From contig QZWS01000127.1 of the NCBI GenBank assembly GCA_004114245.1, positions 1 through 23,377 of the forward strand: DNA of 23,377 nucleotides, written 5' to 3'. Positions within the stretch are counted from its first letter, which is position 1. The number at the start of each line of letters is the position of its first letter. The stretch comes from Zoopage sp. CT-All. Taxonomy: Eukaryota > Zoopagomycota > Zoopagomycetes > Zoopagales > Zoopagaceae. Below are positions 1 through 9,381 of this stretch, in pieces. The position numbers were made by a program, and so were the translations under genes. The notes under the pieces were generated by a model. That model saw only the letters and a list, made by a program, of their open reading frames with translations, was not told the origin of the DNA and searched no databases.

Positions 1-629
1 GAGCAGGTGCCCTCGACCTCTTGAGTGAGGCGATGCCGCAGGTGCTCGGAGATGGTGGCTGGTTGCAAGCGTGGGAAGTCGCCTCGTGGCTGATCAATTG
101 GGCATTGCGCACTGGCAGATCAAATTACCGTATTTCCAGGTTGAGTGGGGGTCAGAAGTCCGATTGTTGTAGGAGCAGACTAGGGACCATACTTTCTACT
201 GTAGAAGCATCTCAATTGGCTCTTGCACTGCAACGAGAATGTGCCATCTGCTCCCTGAGGCTGAGGGCGGTGAGGTTCCTTTATAGACCTTGGTCCTGGT
301 CTGGCACGTTCTAGCTATGTGTCATGGCACTCGTTCGTGTCATAGTTGCTCGATCTGGGAAGGCGGAATGGTGGTACAATCGGCTTGTGTAACCGTTTCC
401 CGATTTGGCCCACAATCCACTTCGAACATCCATCTGCTGACGCTGCTGGACTGCCAAAGCATTTGCTGCCCAGTAAACAATGCGCTGCAATGGCGGTACG
501 GACTTTGGCTGCAGGACCCGCAGTTTCGGTGGGTGCGGGAGTCGACCCCACAAGTGGCTGGGATCGTCACGGTCGGTAACGGCTGCACAAATAATCACCC
601 CAACTTACCGACTTACCCACACACTACCC
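1..629. other. Left-edge region with no confident gene; PMT2 5' flank
   Basis: No product is recognised here. On the plus strand one frame is open from the window edge to 314, encoding about 100 residues that begin with an amphipathic Leu/Ala/Trp-rich stretch and then turn into low-complexity, cysteine-containing sequence. It could be the tail of a gene lying further left or a chance frame. From about 315 to 629 several overlapping open frames exist on both strands, none with recognisable composition or a splice pattern. The last 100 bp or so before 630 must serve as leader or promoter for the PMT2 gene. Confidence 0.3.
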
Positions 630-3251
630 ATGGCTGTCGACTCGGCGGTGCGCCGCCGCAACAATACCTACAAGCAGGACAGCCCTCAACCGCTCGCGCA
701 GGATGCTGCAAATACGGGCTCGGCCAATGACAGCGCCGGTGAGGCTGCTGCGGGCGCCAACGACGACAAGAACAATGTCGACAAGCGGCATCAGCGCAGC
801 GTTCGTCGAGCTGCCATTTCCGGCCGCTTCTAATGCCTCCGTCATGTAGATCTCGGCTATCATTATGGAGCATCTCGACTGGATCACGCCGCTGGTCCTC
901 TTGCTTCTGTCCATGTGGACTCGGCTCAGGAGCCTCGCCACGCCGGGATACGTCGTCTGGGATGAGGCTCATTTCGGCAAGGTACCAGTGGTGCCATCCA
1001 TCACACATATTTACGACAACGGCGTGGCTCTAGTTTGGCTCGTACTACCTCCAAGGCGAGTTCTATCATGACGTGCATCCGCCGCTCGGGAAAATGCTCG
1101 TCGCGCTCGCCGGTCTCATCGCCGGCTACGACGGCACGTTTGAGTTCAAATCTGGAGCCACGTATCCAGATAATGTAAATTACCCCGCCATGCGTTTTAT
1201 CGTCTCCCTGTTTGGAGTGTTGGTGATTCCGCTGGCCTACTTGACTGCATTGAACCTCGGCTTCCCACGGCGAAGCGCTGTTCTCGTGGCACTCATGCTG
1301 CTTTTTGGTGAGGATTTACCGTCATGCAGAACCAACCTCACCATGGTATAGATAACGGCACGTTGACAATTACGCGCTTCATCCTGCTCGATCCGACGCT
1401 GCTCTTCTTCACCGCACTTAGCTTCTTCTGCTTCACTGCATTTCACGCCGAGCGCGACGAGTTCGTTGTTTCCAAGTAGTGTAACACAACTGATGGCGCT
1501 CTCTAGGCCTTTTACCGTCGACTGGTGGTTCTGGCTGCTCCTGACAGGCGTCGCCCTTGGCATGACGTCGAGCGTCAAATGGATCGGCCTGTTCACCGTT
1601 GCCCTCGTCGGATTCGTGGGCTGACATGGCATTGGCCTCAAATATCTCATGCCTATGTAGTACACCATCGAGGACTTGTTTTTGCTGCTGGCCGACGCGC
1701 CAAGGTCGTGGGTACTGGCAGCCTTTCTTGCACTGCCCTAGCTCACCATGCTACGTTAGCGCATCTACATCCATCACTGGGTGACGCGAATCGTCTGTCT
1801 TATCGTCCTTCCCATCATCATGTACATGCTTAGCTTTACCGTGCACTTTTCCGTGCTCAACAGGTCGGGTCCTGGTGACGCGCAGATGAGCTCGTTGTTC
1901 AAAGCCAACCTTCGCGGCAGCGATCTAATCGCCAACCCGCTTGAGCTTGCCTACGGCTCCGTAGTTACGTTCAAGAACGATGGCTACGGAAGCGGGCTGC
2001 TCCATTCGCATGTTCAGTCCTACCCCGAAGGCTCGCAGCAACAGCAAGTTACTTGCTACGGGCACAAAGACGATAACAACCATTGGCTGATACATCGAGT
2101 CTACGAAGAGCAGGAAGCCCGCGGCGACGTGCTTCCCGATGACGATCCGAATGTCGAATTCGTCCGAGATGGGGACATCATCCGGCTGCACCATGCCCAG
2201 ACCGAGCGGAACTTGCACACCCACGAGGTTGCCGCGCCCGTCTCTACCGCTCATTGGGAGGTCAGCGGCTACGGCAACATCACGTTCGGCGACATTGGCG
2301 ACTATTGGAAGATCGAGGTGGTGGACGACAGCAATGGCTACCAGGGAGAGCGTATTCGCTCGCTGACCACGCGCATTCGACTCCGCAGCGCCCGAATCGG
2401 GTGTCTCCTTCGCAGCGGAGATACCCCGCTGCCTGAGTGGGGATTCAGGCAGGCCGAAGTTGTCTGCGACCGCGACGCAGATCCGAACGATTCACACAAC
2501 ATGTGGAATATTGAATGGCACCGGCACAAGCATAGTAAATGCTCCTCCATGCAGCACTGGCGCTAAACTCGCATTTCTAGTGCAACCCGCGGCTTCGTCC
2601 AACTACAGAACAAGGTTTTTGGACGATTTTGTTCAAGTCAACGTGGCAATGTGGAAAACAAATAACGCGCTTATCCCCGACGAAGACAAGGACGACATCA
2701 TGGCATCGCAGCCATGGGAGTGGCCGTTCTTGTACCGCGGAATGCGCATGACCAGCTGGGACGACAACAACATAAAGTGCTACATGCTCGGCAATCCGCT
2801 CGTGTGGTGGAGCAGCACAGCGTCGCTGGTCATCTACATGTGCCTGGTGTCCGTCTACATTATTCGCCGCCAGCGTGGAATCGTTGATTTTTCCGAGCAA
2901 GGCTGGGAATATTTCACCCGTTTTGGCAAGTTCGTGGTCGGTGGCTGGGCACTCAACTATTTCCCATTCTTCCTCATGGGCCGCGTCACCTACCTTCATC
3001 ATTATTTCCCAGCGCTTTACTACTCCGTCTTCATGCCGCCCTTTATTATGGAGCATGCTATGGCGCGATTTCGGCTTTCGCAGAGAATACGCAATCTGGT
3101 CATCCTTGCCTTTGCCTTGGTAGTTACAGCGATCTTTGCATTCTTTTGGGACGTATCGTTTGGCATTTCTGGACCGAATAAAGACTATTCTTCGAGAAGG
3201 TGGTTATCCAGCTGGAATATCGTCGATGGTGTGGGTCAAGCAGGCGAGTAA
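630..3251 (+). CDS. PMT2: Protein O-mannosyltransferase, PMT2 subfamily (8 exons)
   Basis: Inferred exons: 630-800, 850-981, 1034-1307, 1352-1460, 1507-1615, 1661-1711, 1760-2534, 2581-3251. They join to an uninterrupted 763-residue protein, close to yeast Pmt2 length. PMTs sit in the ER membrane and transfer mannose from dolichyl-phosphate-mannose to Ser/Thr of secretory proteins. The first luminal loop carries the acidic catalytic pair in WDEAHFGKFGSYY (D95/E96), followed by HPPLGKMLV; this wording is typical of the PMT2 rather than PMT1 or PMT4 subfamily. A central luminal region (from about 1990) carries three MIR-type repeats (LHSH, LHTH and a later degenerate unit), then ASQPWEWPFLYRG and C-terminal membrane segments with YLHHYFPALYYS. 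Introns are 44-52 nt. The first junction (donor GTTCGT at 801) is the least certain. The gene is convergent with the armadillo gene, with 140 bp between stops. Confidence 0.93.
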
Positions 3252-3391
3252 TGCAAGGAAGTGCAGTGTTCAATGTGGTTACATTTGAGATCAATCGTAG
3301 TCAGATTTAAAAAGACGTATCATTCCACCTACTACAGCCCCAACGACTTATTTACAAGCGATGTAGTATATACAAAAGGCACCCAGGCCGG

Positions 3392-5438
3392 CTAAACCAG
3401 CGGGGTATTCCTGCCCGAATTATTGGCAGGGGTCGCGTTTGCACTGCCGTAGATATCGTCAAGGACCAGTCGGGATTCCACCCTGATTGCTTCCGTGTCA
3501 GAGAGCAGGCACTCTTCGAGAGTGTCGGTAGCCGCAAGGTTGGTCAGATGCGTGCGGGCCTGAAATGTGATTAGATTTGCTGGAATCGGCCACCTTGCTT
3601 ACTGTCGGTTCGTATTTCAAAACCAAACGCACGAATTGAATGCCATACAGGACCAAGCTCTCGTCCTGTGCTTTGATGAACTCGATAAAGGCTACCAGAG
3701 CGTCACATTTGGCTTCAGGAGCATACTGATCATCGACTAACCAGGAAGCAAGTCGCCGCTCGGCAGTTTTTGGAAATAGATGAGGCCCTTATCCGCAATA
3801 TTCAGCATTGCATGGGCAGCCTTGCAATGGTTAGATTACTTGCGCGATTGAGGAGCGCACCTCCTTGCGGATGTCAAAGTTGGCATGGCAGACAATATCG
3901 ACGAGGACTGGGACAAATCCAGCATTGATGATGCTTTCCGCGTGCTGCGGGGGCCTGCTCTATGTGTCATAATCAAGCAGTAGACAAAGGCTTGATTAAC
4001 CCAGCAGCAATGTTTGCCAGCGCCCAAAGACTCTCTTTCCTGACTTGGCGACTGGGTACCTGAACCAGCTTCAGCAAGCCGTGCAGCAACGATGGATGCT
4101 GGGCCAGGTGTTCATGGACGACCGGATCTTCGGATGTTGCAATATTGCCCAATGTCCGCACGACTGGGACCGCGAGCGAAGGGTGCTCATTGGCCTTGGC
4201 CACAAAGCACTGCAGAGCCAAGTCCTGCGTACTCCCGTCAGCATTTAGCTGCACGGGGTTCACAGAACATGCGTACCAGAATCTGCACAGTGCCGGCAAG
4301 GACCAGCTCGCGAATCCACTCGTCTTCATGAGCCGAGAGGTAAGCAAGCAGCCAGCAGCCCTCGGCGCACTGCTCTAAGCGGTCTTTCTCGTCAGGCGAG
4401 TCAGAGGCGGTCGCCTTCAAGTATGCGAGAAGGGGGGCCACCACTTTAGCGCTGAAGAATTGGGCGAGGCGAGTGTCGTGACCACGAGCGAGATTGGAAA
4501 GGGCAAAGCATGCTGCTTGTCCCATTTCAAGATCCTTCTAACGGTTTAGTTGCGCTCTGGGAAGTATAGCGCCATTAACCTGTGAGGCGAGTAGAAAGAC
4601 GAGGGAGCTGAGAACCAGCGGTTTCTGGAGCGCGTGGCGGAATTCTGATCGATCCGCTGCCATGTTTCCTACTGTCCAAGCAGCCTGGAGCACGACCTCC
4701 TAACAATCGCATGCATCGAATTGTGTAATGGAAGCTAGCAACAATACCTTGCTATCGTCCTTCAGAAGGCATGTGAGCGATGGAACCAGTTGCAATGTGA
4801 CGTCCACCAGCCCAGCAGACTCGGACAGGGCCAAGCCTGTGACAGTTCATCAATCACAAGGGAGCATATGTAATGGGCATACTATTGACGCAAAAGATAG
4901 CGTTCAGACGTTCGTCGACATCCTGGCTCCCTAGGCGTTGCTATGGTAAAAGAATGATGCGCATTCGGCAGCAGCAATGATCGAACCTTGATGATGGCGG
5001 CACCATCACGCGAGATCAACTGCTCCTCAAGCACCACAGATGGGTTCACGAGGGCATGGCTAAGGAGCTTCAGCGATGACACACTCCTGCCAGGGTCGTT
5101 GCTCTATCATTGATGATATCGCAGGCAGCAGTGCAGAGGGGACGAACGACGAGGCCATCAAAGAGCTGCTGAACAGCCTCGGCAGACAATTCAGCTCCTA
5201 GTCAGGATGTTTAGAACGCTGGGATGGTGGCGCACAGCAGCAGAATACCGTCGGTGGCGGTGGGGGATGACGGCTGTGCATGGGTGCGGCGTCCAGCACG
5301 ATGCAGCTCGCGCTGCTCGGCCCTCCGCCGCGCGGCAGTCACCAGACGACGGGAGTGGGCCTCTTCAGTGCTGCGCGAGATGATGGCGGCGGTGGGTGTG
5401 TACCTGTGGTGATGAGCGGGGCGCTGCGCTGCGGACAT
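3392..5438 (-). CDS. Armadillo-repeat protein with IBB-like N terminus (importin-alpha/TMCO6-like)
   Basis: Twelve inferred exons on the minus strand: 5438-5249, 5197-5148, 5103-4987, 4922-4883, 4836-4748, 4699-4580, 4537-4277, 4224-4001, 3957-3861, 3820-3742, 3691-3603, 3559-3392. They join to 507 residues without a stop. Residues about 22-51 are Arg-rich (EEAHSRRLVTAARRRAEQRE), resembling an importin-beta-binding segment. The body is armadillo repeats: LQAAWTVGNMA, GQAACFALSNLARG, VVRTLGNIATSEDP, RKESLWALANIAAG, FDIRKEAAHAMLNIADKG. The domain order resembles importin-alpha, but repeats are divergent and the usual long acidic C-terminal tail is absent, so a TMCO6-like or importin-alpha-like cargo adaptor is the best inference. 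Introns are 40-64 nt. The exon pair 3820-3742/3691-3603 has an alternative reading, described as a finding. The divergent neighbour is the His-rich peptide gene, 800 bp away. Confidence 0.82.
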
Positions 5439-6238
5439 GGTGGGTGATGGTGGCAGTGGGAAGTTGCCAGGCGTCTGTCCGGCCAAGCCTGCAGCAGCAA
5501 CAAGACGGGCAGGCGACATGCGCTTTGGGCCGGTTGTGGAGGGACTTGCAATAAGCATTCCTTCCTTGACTATCTATTAGGATAGGGGATTGACCCTATT
5601 ACATTATATAAAGTACTGCATAAGACAATGGCTTAGAAGGTCATATTTGCAATGGATAGGAAATAAGCCAGGGCACTTTAGTTGGTACTAGTTAGCCCTG
5701 GCACTGCATAGCAAGAGTCTGGTGGGAAGAGGCAGTGGCTATGGGTAGGGAGGAGGTCTATGGAATACAATATATTTCATGTACTACTTACTGTGAAGTT
5801 AGTAGCAGTTAAGACAAAACTACCACAACTAATTGCTATAACCTGCAATCTACCAAACATCTTACCATGCATTGTGAGTGTATTGCCCACCTAGCACCCC
5901 TGGGGTATAAGGTAGTACAACATATCTTTAGCCATTGCAGAAGGATTGAATGAAAGCAGCAGGAAATGCTGTTTGGTAGCCAATGCAGCCATCAATGTCC
6001 AAGCAAAGTATACTAGAGCAGTCAACACACCCCATCCCGGCTGCTGCGTCCTTGTTCTAACAGAAATTCATTGGAGTGTTTGCTTGCACACTGCAACAGG
6101 GTCAAATTGCATTTCTACCAGTCGGCTGCGGTTGCGGCTCGGCTCGGCGCTGGTCACCGTTCTTCTCTCACCATTCTCGTCCAAGCACAACCGCTGCCTC
6201 ACCTCCCCTACACAGACCAAAGACACACCTCTTGCACA
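5439..6238. other. 800-bp gene-free region containing an AT-rich segment
   Basis: This divergent intergenic region separates the armadillo gene from the His-rich peptide gene. From about 5560 to 6000 the composition falls to roughly 30-40% GC in the lines counted (18 of 60 for 5761-5820, 22 of 60 for 5581-5640), clearly poorer than the flanking genes. No coding frame is convincing here. An 8-bp inverted repeat lies at 5667-5674 and 5695-5702. The last 100 bp before 6239 are pyrimidine-rich and probably form the leader of the peptide gene. The AT-rich part may be decayed repeat DNA, but nothing in it identifies an element. Confidence 0.5.
5667..5702. repeat. Short inverted repeat (8-bp arms)
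   Basis: GCCAGGGC at 5667-5674 is the exact reverse complement of GCCCTGGC at 5695-5702, with a 20-nt loop. It sits in the AT-rich intergenic segment. It could form a hairpin or be a remnant of an element end; no further evidence supports either. Confidence 0.4.
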
Positions 6239-6436
6239 ATGTACTCCCGCGCTCTGCTCGTTGCCGCCGTCATGGCCCTGGCTACCACCGTCGCCGCGGT
6301 CCCGACCCTCGATTCCGCTCCGACCCTCGGCCACGGCCACGGCCACGGCCACAGGCACCACCCTCACCCCCACCCCCATCCTCGCAGGACAAAGAACAGG
6401 CACCACAGGCACCACATGCCTGCAAACAAGCCATGA
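6239..6436 (+). CDS. Small secreted His-rich (HG/HP-repeat) peptide
   Basis: A single-exon gene encoding 65 residues. The ATG at 6239 follows a CT/CA-rich leader. Residues 1-20 (MYSRALLVAAVMALATTVAA) look like a classical signal peptide with an AxA-type cleavage site. The mature part of about 45 residues carries GHGHGHGHRHHPHPHPHP, then Arg/Lys and a second cluster RHHRHH, and has no cysteine. Such density of histidine in alternating HG and HP pairs is typical of divalent metal binding (Zn, Ni, Cu), so extracellular metal capture or an antimicrobial role is possible, but that is inference from composition. No family is recognised. The CAC/CAT/GGC repeats could also arise by simple-sequence slippage, but an in-frame signal peptide ahead of them argues for a real gene. 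The gene is convergent with the Arg/Ser-rich secreted gene on the other strand. Confidence 0.6.
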   Translation: MYSRALLVAAVMALATTVAAVPTLDSAPTLGHGHGHGHRHHPHPHPHPRRTKNRHHRHHMPANKP

Positions 6437-6703
6437 TGAGTGGGGCCGAGGGCAATTTGCGTGTGTAGGGCCTCGCTGCCGCTGTCTGGCTGGTCCAGGC
6501 ACCAGTGAGAGCTTGCTCCTCTCGTGACATGTCGCATCAAATGCAGTGTTGTGTTGAAATCGCACTCTCCCTGTTCTTACTATTAGTGCGCTGTAGGAGC
6601 TAAGCAAGACAAGCCTTGTGTGCAGACCTGCTGCGAGACAGTGCATTTCCCATGGCCATCTACTCCACATTTATCACTCAGCCCATTGGCTGGCCACGTA
6701 TCG

Positions 6704-7186
6704 TCACCGAGCTAGTCCCCTTTCCGCAGGACCAGCGCCGCCTGCATCTGTGTGCTGGGACCGCTCACCATTGCTCCCGAAGCCTTCGCTGCGGGATTGG
6801 GGGCCGGGCTGAGGGTGGGGCTGATGTTGCGAGCTAGCAAGGCGCTCCTTCGAAAGCAAGCGACGAGACCGCGAGCGACGACCGCCATGCCGCAGCCTGG
6901 ACCCAGCATCTGCGCCGGCCTGATGCAGTTTGCGCCGCATGGACCGGGCACGACTGCGGCTGCGCGATGGGCGTCGGGACGCCGGCCGCACCATGGAGCG
7001 ACCGAGGCGGGGCTCGGGCGATGCGAGGGCGAGCGGGGCGGGTTCCGCCAGCACAGTGGGGCCAGGAAGGGCGTGGGAGCCGCTCACCAGGGGGGTGGCG
7101 AGGAGAACGAGGCCGGCGAGTGCGACCACGGCCAGCGTGGAAGCCAGTGCCGAGCGCGGGCGTGTGGCGGCAGCAGAGATATGCAT
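6704..7186 (-). CDS. Putative secreted Arg/Ser-rich low-complexity protein
   Basis: A 160-residue frame on the minus strand starting at the ATG 7186-7184. The first 36 residues have a basic start (MHISAAATRPRS) and a long hydrophobic core (TLAVVALAGLVLLATPLVSG), fitting a signal peptide or a signal anchor. The remainder is rich in Pro, Ala, Arg and Ser with several dibasic or polybasic runs (SRRPSRSRSRARSMRRK, GGRRSRSRR) that Kex2-type proteases could cut; there is no recognisable domain. The region is very GC-rich, so long frames occur by chance on both strands and the 3' part could be spliced differently. The hydrophobic leader is the main reason to call it. It lies among three other small secreted-protein genes. 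Function unknown. Confidence 0.4.
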   Translation of the reverse strand: MHISAAATRPRSALASTLAVVALAGLVLLATPLVSGSHALPGPTVLAEPAPLALASPEPRLGRSMVRPASRRPSRSRSRARSMRRKLHQAGADAGSRLRHGGRRSRSRRLLSKERLASSQHQPHPQPGPQSRSEGFGSNGERSQHTDAGGAGPAERGLAR

Positions 7187-7260
7187 TGTATTGGCGTGTG
7201 TAGCGGTGTGGCGGTGTAGGCAAGCGGTGGGGGTTGGCAAGTGATGGCGGCAAGGACGTA

Positions 7261-7431
7261 GTCACGAGGGCTGAACATTCGACTTTCAACCGCCGAGTGG
7301 GCCTGACATGCGCTTTGCGACGCCATACATGAGTCATTGCAGCTACGCGCCTGAACACTTGTGCCCTCCAACAAGCTTTGGAGCTGTGATCCGAGCCCCG
7401 AGACCACAACCATGTCACGAGGGCTGAACAT
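7261..7431 (+). repeat. 18-bp direct repeat, two copies 153 bp apart
   Basis: GTCACGAGGGCTGAACAT occurs exactly at 7261-7278 and again at 7414-7431, in the gene-free interval between the Arg/Ser-rich gene and the first small secreted protein gene. It could be a duplicated regulatory site or the footprint of a small insertion or duplication. Confidence 0.6.
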
Positions 7432-7500
7432 AATAGCCAGGATGAGTTGTGTTGCCTGAAGGCCATCACCCAAATCCAAGCATCCGAGCTGCAACAGATT

Positions 7501-7844
7501 TGCATACTGTGCCACTCATACAGAATTTCACCTTTCCTCTTTGGGCGCTTATGGACAATGGTCATTCATGGAATTCAAAATAGATTAATTTGACCATAAA
7601 TAAAAACGAGGTTGCTGTTCTCGCACCTCACGCTCACTCACTCTTCCGTCACCGCCAACGCAGTTACAATAACGTCTACAACGAGTACAACATCATACAG
7701 CCGGCAATGAAGTTCAGCACTCTCCTTCTCCTCACTTCTGCCATGATCGCCAGCCTTGCAATCATGCCCACCTCTGTCTTGGCATCTACCAGCAACAATA
7801 GGTTGGCTGCCAGGAGGAATCCACATGTATTTCAACATTTCCTT
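7501..7844 (+). repeat. Duplicated block, copy 1 (promoter, leader and signal-peptide coding)
   Basis: This block reappears at 9038-9381, with a constant offset of 1537 bp. The two copies differ by only a handful of substitutions, clustered in the first 50 bp, plus one at 7810/9347. It covers about 206 bp upstream of the ATG and about the first 46 codons of the downstream small secreted protein. Similarity drops sharply after the codons for NPHVFQ. Confidence 0.9.
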
Positions 7845-8003
7845 TTAGGAGTGCAATCTAAACACCCAGAACTCACACTCAGTGAGGCAGTGAAGAAAGC
7901 TGAAAAGAAATACGATGCGCTGTACACTGACTCAAATGGCGTGGTACACCTCCCATGGGGGGCTGGTATGCCTCAAAAATACTGGGATGGGGGCTATGAA
8001 TAA
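7707..8003 (+). CDS. Small secreted protein, paralogue A of a tandem pair
   Basis: A single-exon gene of 98 residues. The ATG at 7707 is chosen because it directly precedes a clear signal peptide (MKFSTLLLLTSAMIASLAIM...VLA, cleavage after about residue 26); the open frame continues upstream without an ATG. The mature protein of about 72 residues has no cysteine. It starts STSNNRLAARRNPHVFQ, where ARR before NP could be a Kex2-type processing site. A Lys/Glu-rich helix-forming segment follows (LSEAVKKAEKKYDALYTD), then GVVHLPWGAG and an aromatic/acidic C terminus ending YWDGGYE. Paralogue B lies 1.5 kb downstream. No known family is recognised. Secretion, small size and leader-conserved divergence are features of effectors or antimicrobial peptides, but that is inference. 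Confidence 0.75.
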   Translation: MKFSTLLLLTSAMIASLAIMPTSVLASTSNNRLAARRNPHVFQHFLLGVQSKHPELTLSEAVKKAEKKYDALYTDSNGVVHLPWGAGMPQKYWDGGYE

Positions 8004-9037
8004 GGGATGCCGAGACACGTCAATCTCTCGGCAGCAGTGATCACCAAGGCGATGCAAGTGTGAAACCGAATATAGAAGCTTGCTCGTTGACTATTTCATC
8101 CGCATTTTTGTGTATTGTTATGGCAACGTCACGTCCACTGGAGAGAGAGATCAATTCGCGATTCATTTGACTGAACGGCGTTACAAAATACAACTAACTA
8201 CAACAACTGACTGCATGCTTGACGCAACGCTTGTTGGAATGGCTCCCAAACTTGAAGAAAGGCGGTGGTGGAATTGGTCCTGAAGGCATGACGGTGCTTG
8301 CCTTCGATCACGGTGAGGCATTCTGTGACCCATGCCATTTGAGACAAAGTGTGGATATTTCAGTGCCGGCAAATACATGCTCCGTGTGGATCCGGTAGAT
8401 GGCCCAGATAGCCGCGGCTCAGACGACCATGCAGATGCTGTCCGAGAGCATTCCCTCTCGGTGGTTTAGACCAAGTCCACTCGTGGTCGGCTATAGAAGG
8501 TCCATTGAGTGTCCTTGTGACGAATTCCCATAGGGGTGCTGCGGTTTGGAGGCAAGACCGGAAGCGCGTCTATGGCCCATGCCCCGGAGCATACTTTGGC
8601 AGCAATTCTGTGATGTAATCGGCGGCGGAGTGGTGGAGTGTTTACTTGGGGGGTTTGGACTGAGATGTGACCGTTGGGGTGCCGCTGAGGACGTCTGAGA
8701 GATGAAGAACGTTGTGCATCATATCCAACAGCGAGTGGTTTTCACATACTCGCCAGATGCATCGACAAAAGCCAGAGGCCGGAGCTGACCACATTTGCTC
8801 ATCTGACATGTGTATAAGACCTGGAAGGGAGCTAGATGACGAAAAGAGTCCACACGTGTTCGCCAATCGACTTGTCATTCCTGTCTGCTGCGGACAGTCT
8901 GGCAGCCAGGCGAGGCAGAGTGCTGGACGGACTAGCAGGGACTGTAGGCAATCCTAGCATAGTGTCGTCCAGGGAGCTGGAAACATAGCTAAAGTTAACC
9001 CTAGCCTACTCGCGTATCTGAGTGCCAAAGTCACCAG
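8004..9037. other. Spacer between the two secreted-protein paralogues; no gene recognised
   Basis: About 1 kb without a convincing gene. Around 8070-8115 there is a segment in the 3' flank of copy A (GAAGCTTGCTCGTTGACTAT and following) that recurs at about 9569-9612 after copy B, so the duplication extends past the stop codons with a roughly 50-bp indel between stop and this segment. The rest (about 8120-9037) has short open frames on both strands, none with recognisable motifs. It may be decayed coding or element sequence. Confidence 0.5.
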
Positions 9038-9381
9038 TGCATACTGTGCCATTCATACAGAATTTCATCCTCTCTCTTTGGGCGCTTATGGACAATGGTC
9101 ATTCATGGAATTCAAAATAGATTAATTTGACCATAAATAAAAACGAGGTTGCTGTTCTCGCACCTCACGCTCACTCACTCTTCCGTCACCGCCAACGCAG
9201 TTACAATAACGTCTACAACGAGTACAACATCATACAGCCGGCAATGAAGTTCAGCACTCTCCTTCTCCTCACTTCTGCCATGATCGCCAGCCTTGCAATC
9301 ATGCCCACCTCTGTCTTGGCATCTACCAGCAACAATAGGTTGGCTGTCAGGAGGAATCCACATGTATTTCAACAGATCTTT
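9038..9381 (+). repeat. Duplicated block, copy 2 (promoter, leader and signal-peptide coding)
   Basis: Second copy of the block at 7501-7844, including identical sequence over nearly all of the 5' flank and signal-peptide codons. The left boundary is sharp: upstream of TGCATACTGTGCC the two flanks are unrelated, which marks one end of the duplicated unit. Confidence 0.9.

Noticed and set aside
290-730. Plus-strand open frame of 146 codons upstream of PMT2
   Set aside because: Cysteine/histidine-rich low-complexity composition, overlaps the PMT2 start in another frame, no homology or splice pattern.
6068-6670. 200-codon minus-strand frame opposite the His-rich peptide
   Set aside because: It is the antisense image of the GC-rich repeat; the plus strand has the signal peptide and fitting leader.
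7590-7706. In-frame extension upstream of the secreted-protein ATG (same at 9127-9243)
   Set aside because: It has no ATG and would bury the signal peptide; it is better explained as a conserved 5' leader.
8808-8819. ATGTGTATAAGA, resembling part of a Tn5 mosaic end used in library adaptors
   Set aside because: Only 12 of 19 bases match and the flank does not continue as adaptor; most likely chance.
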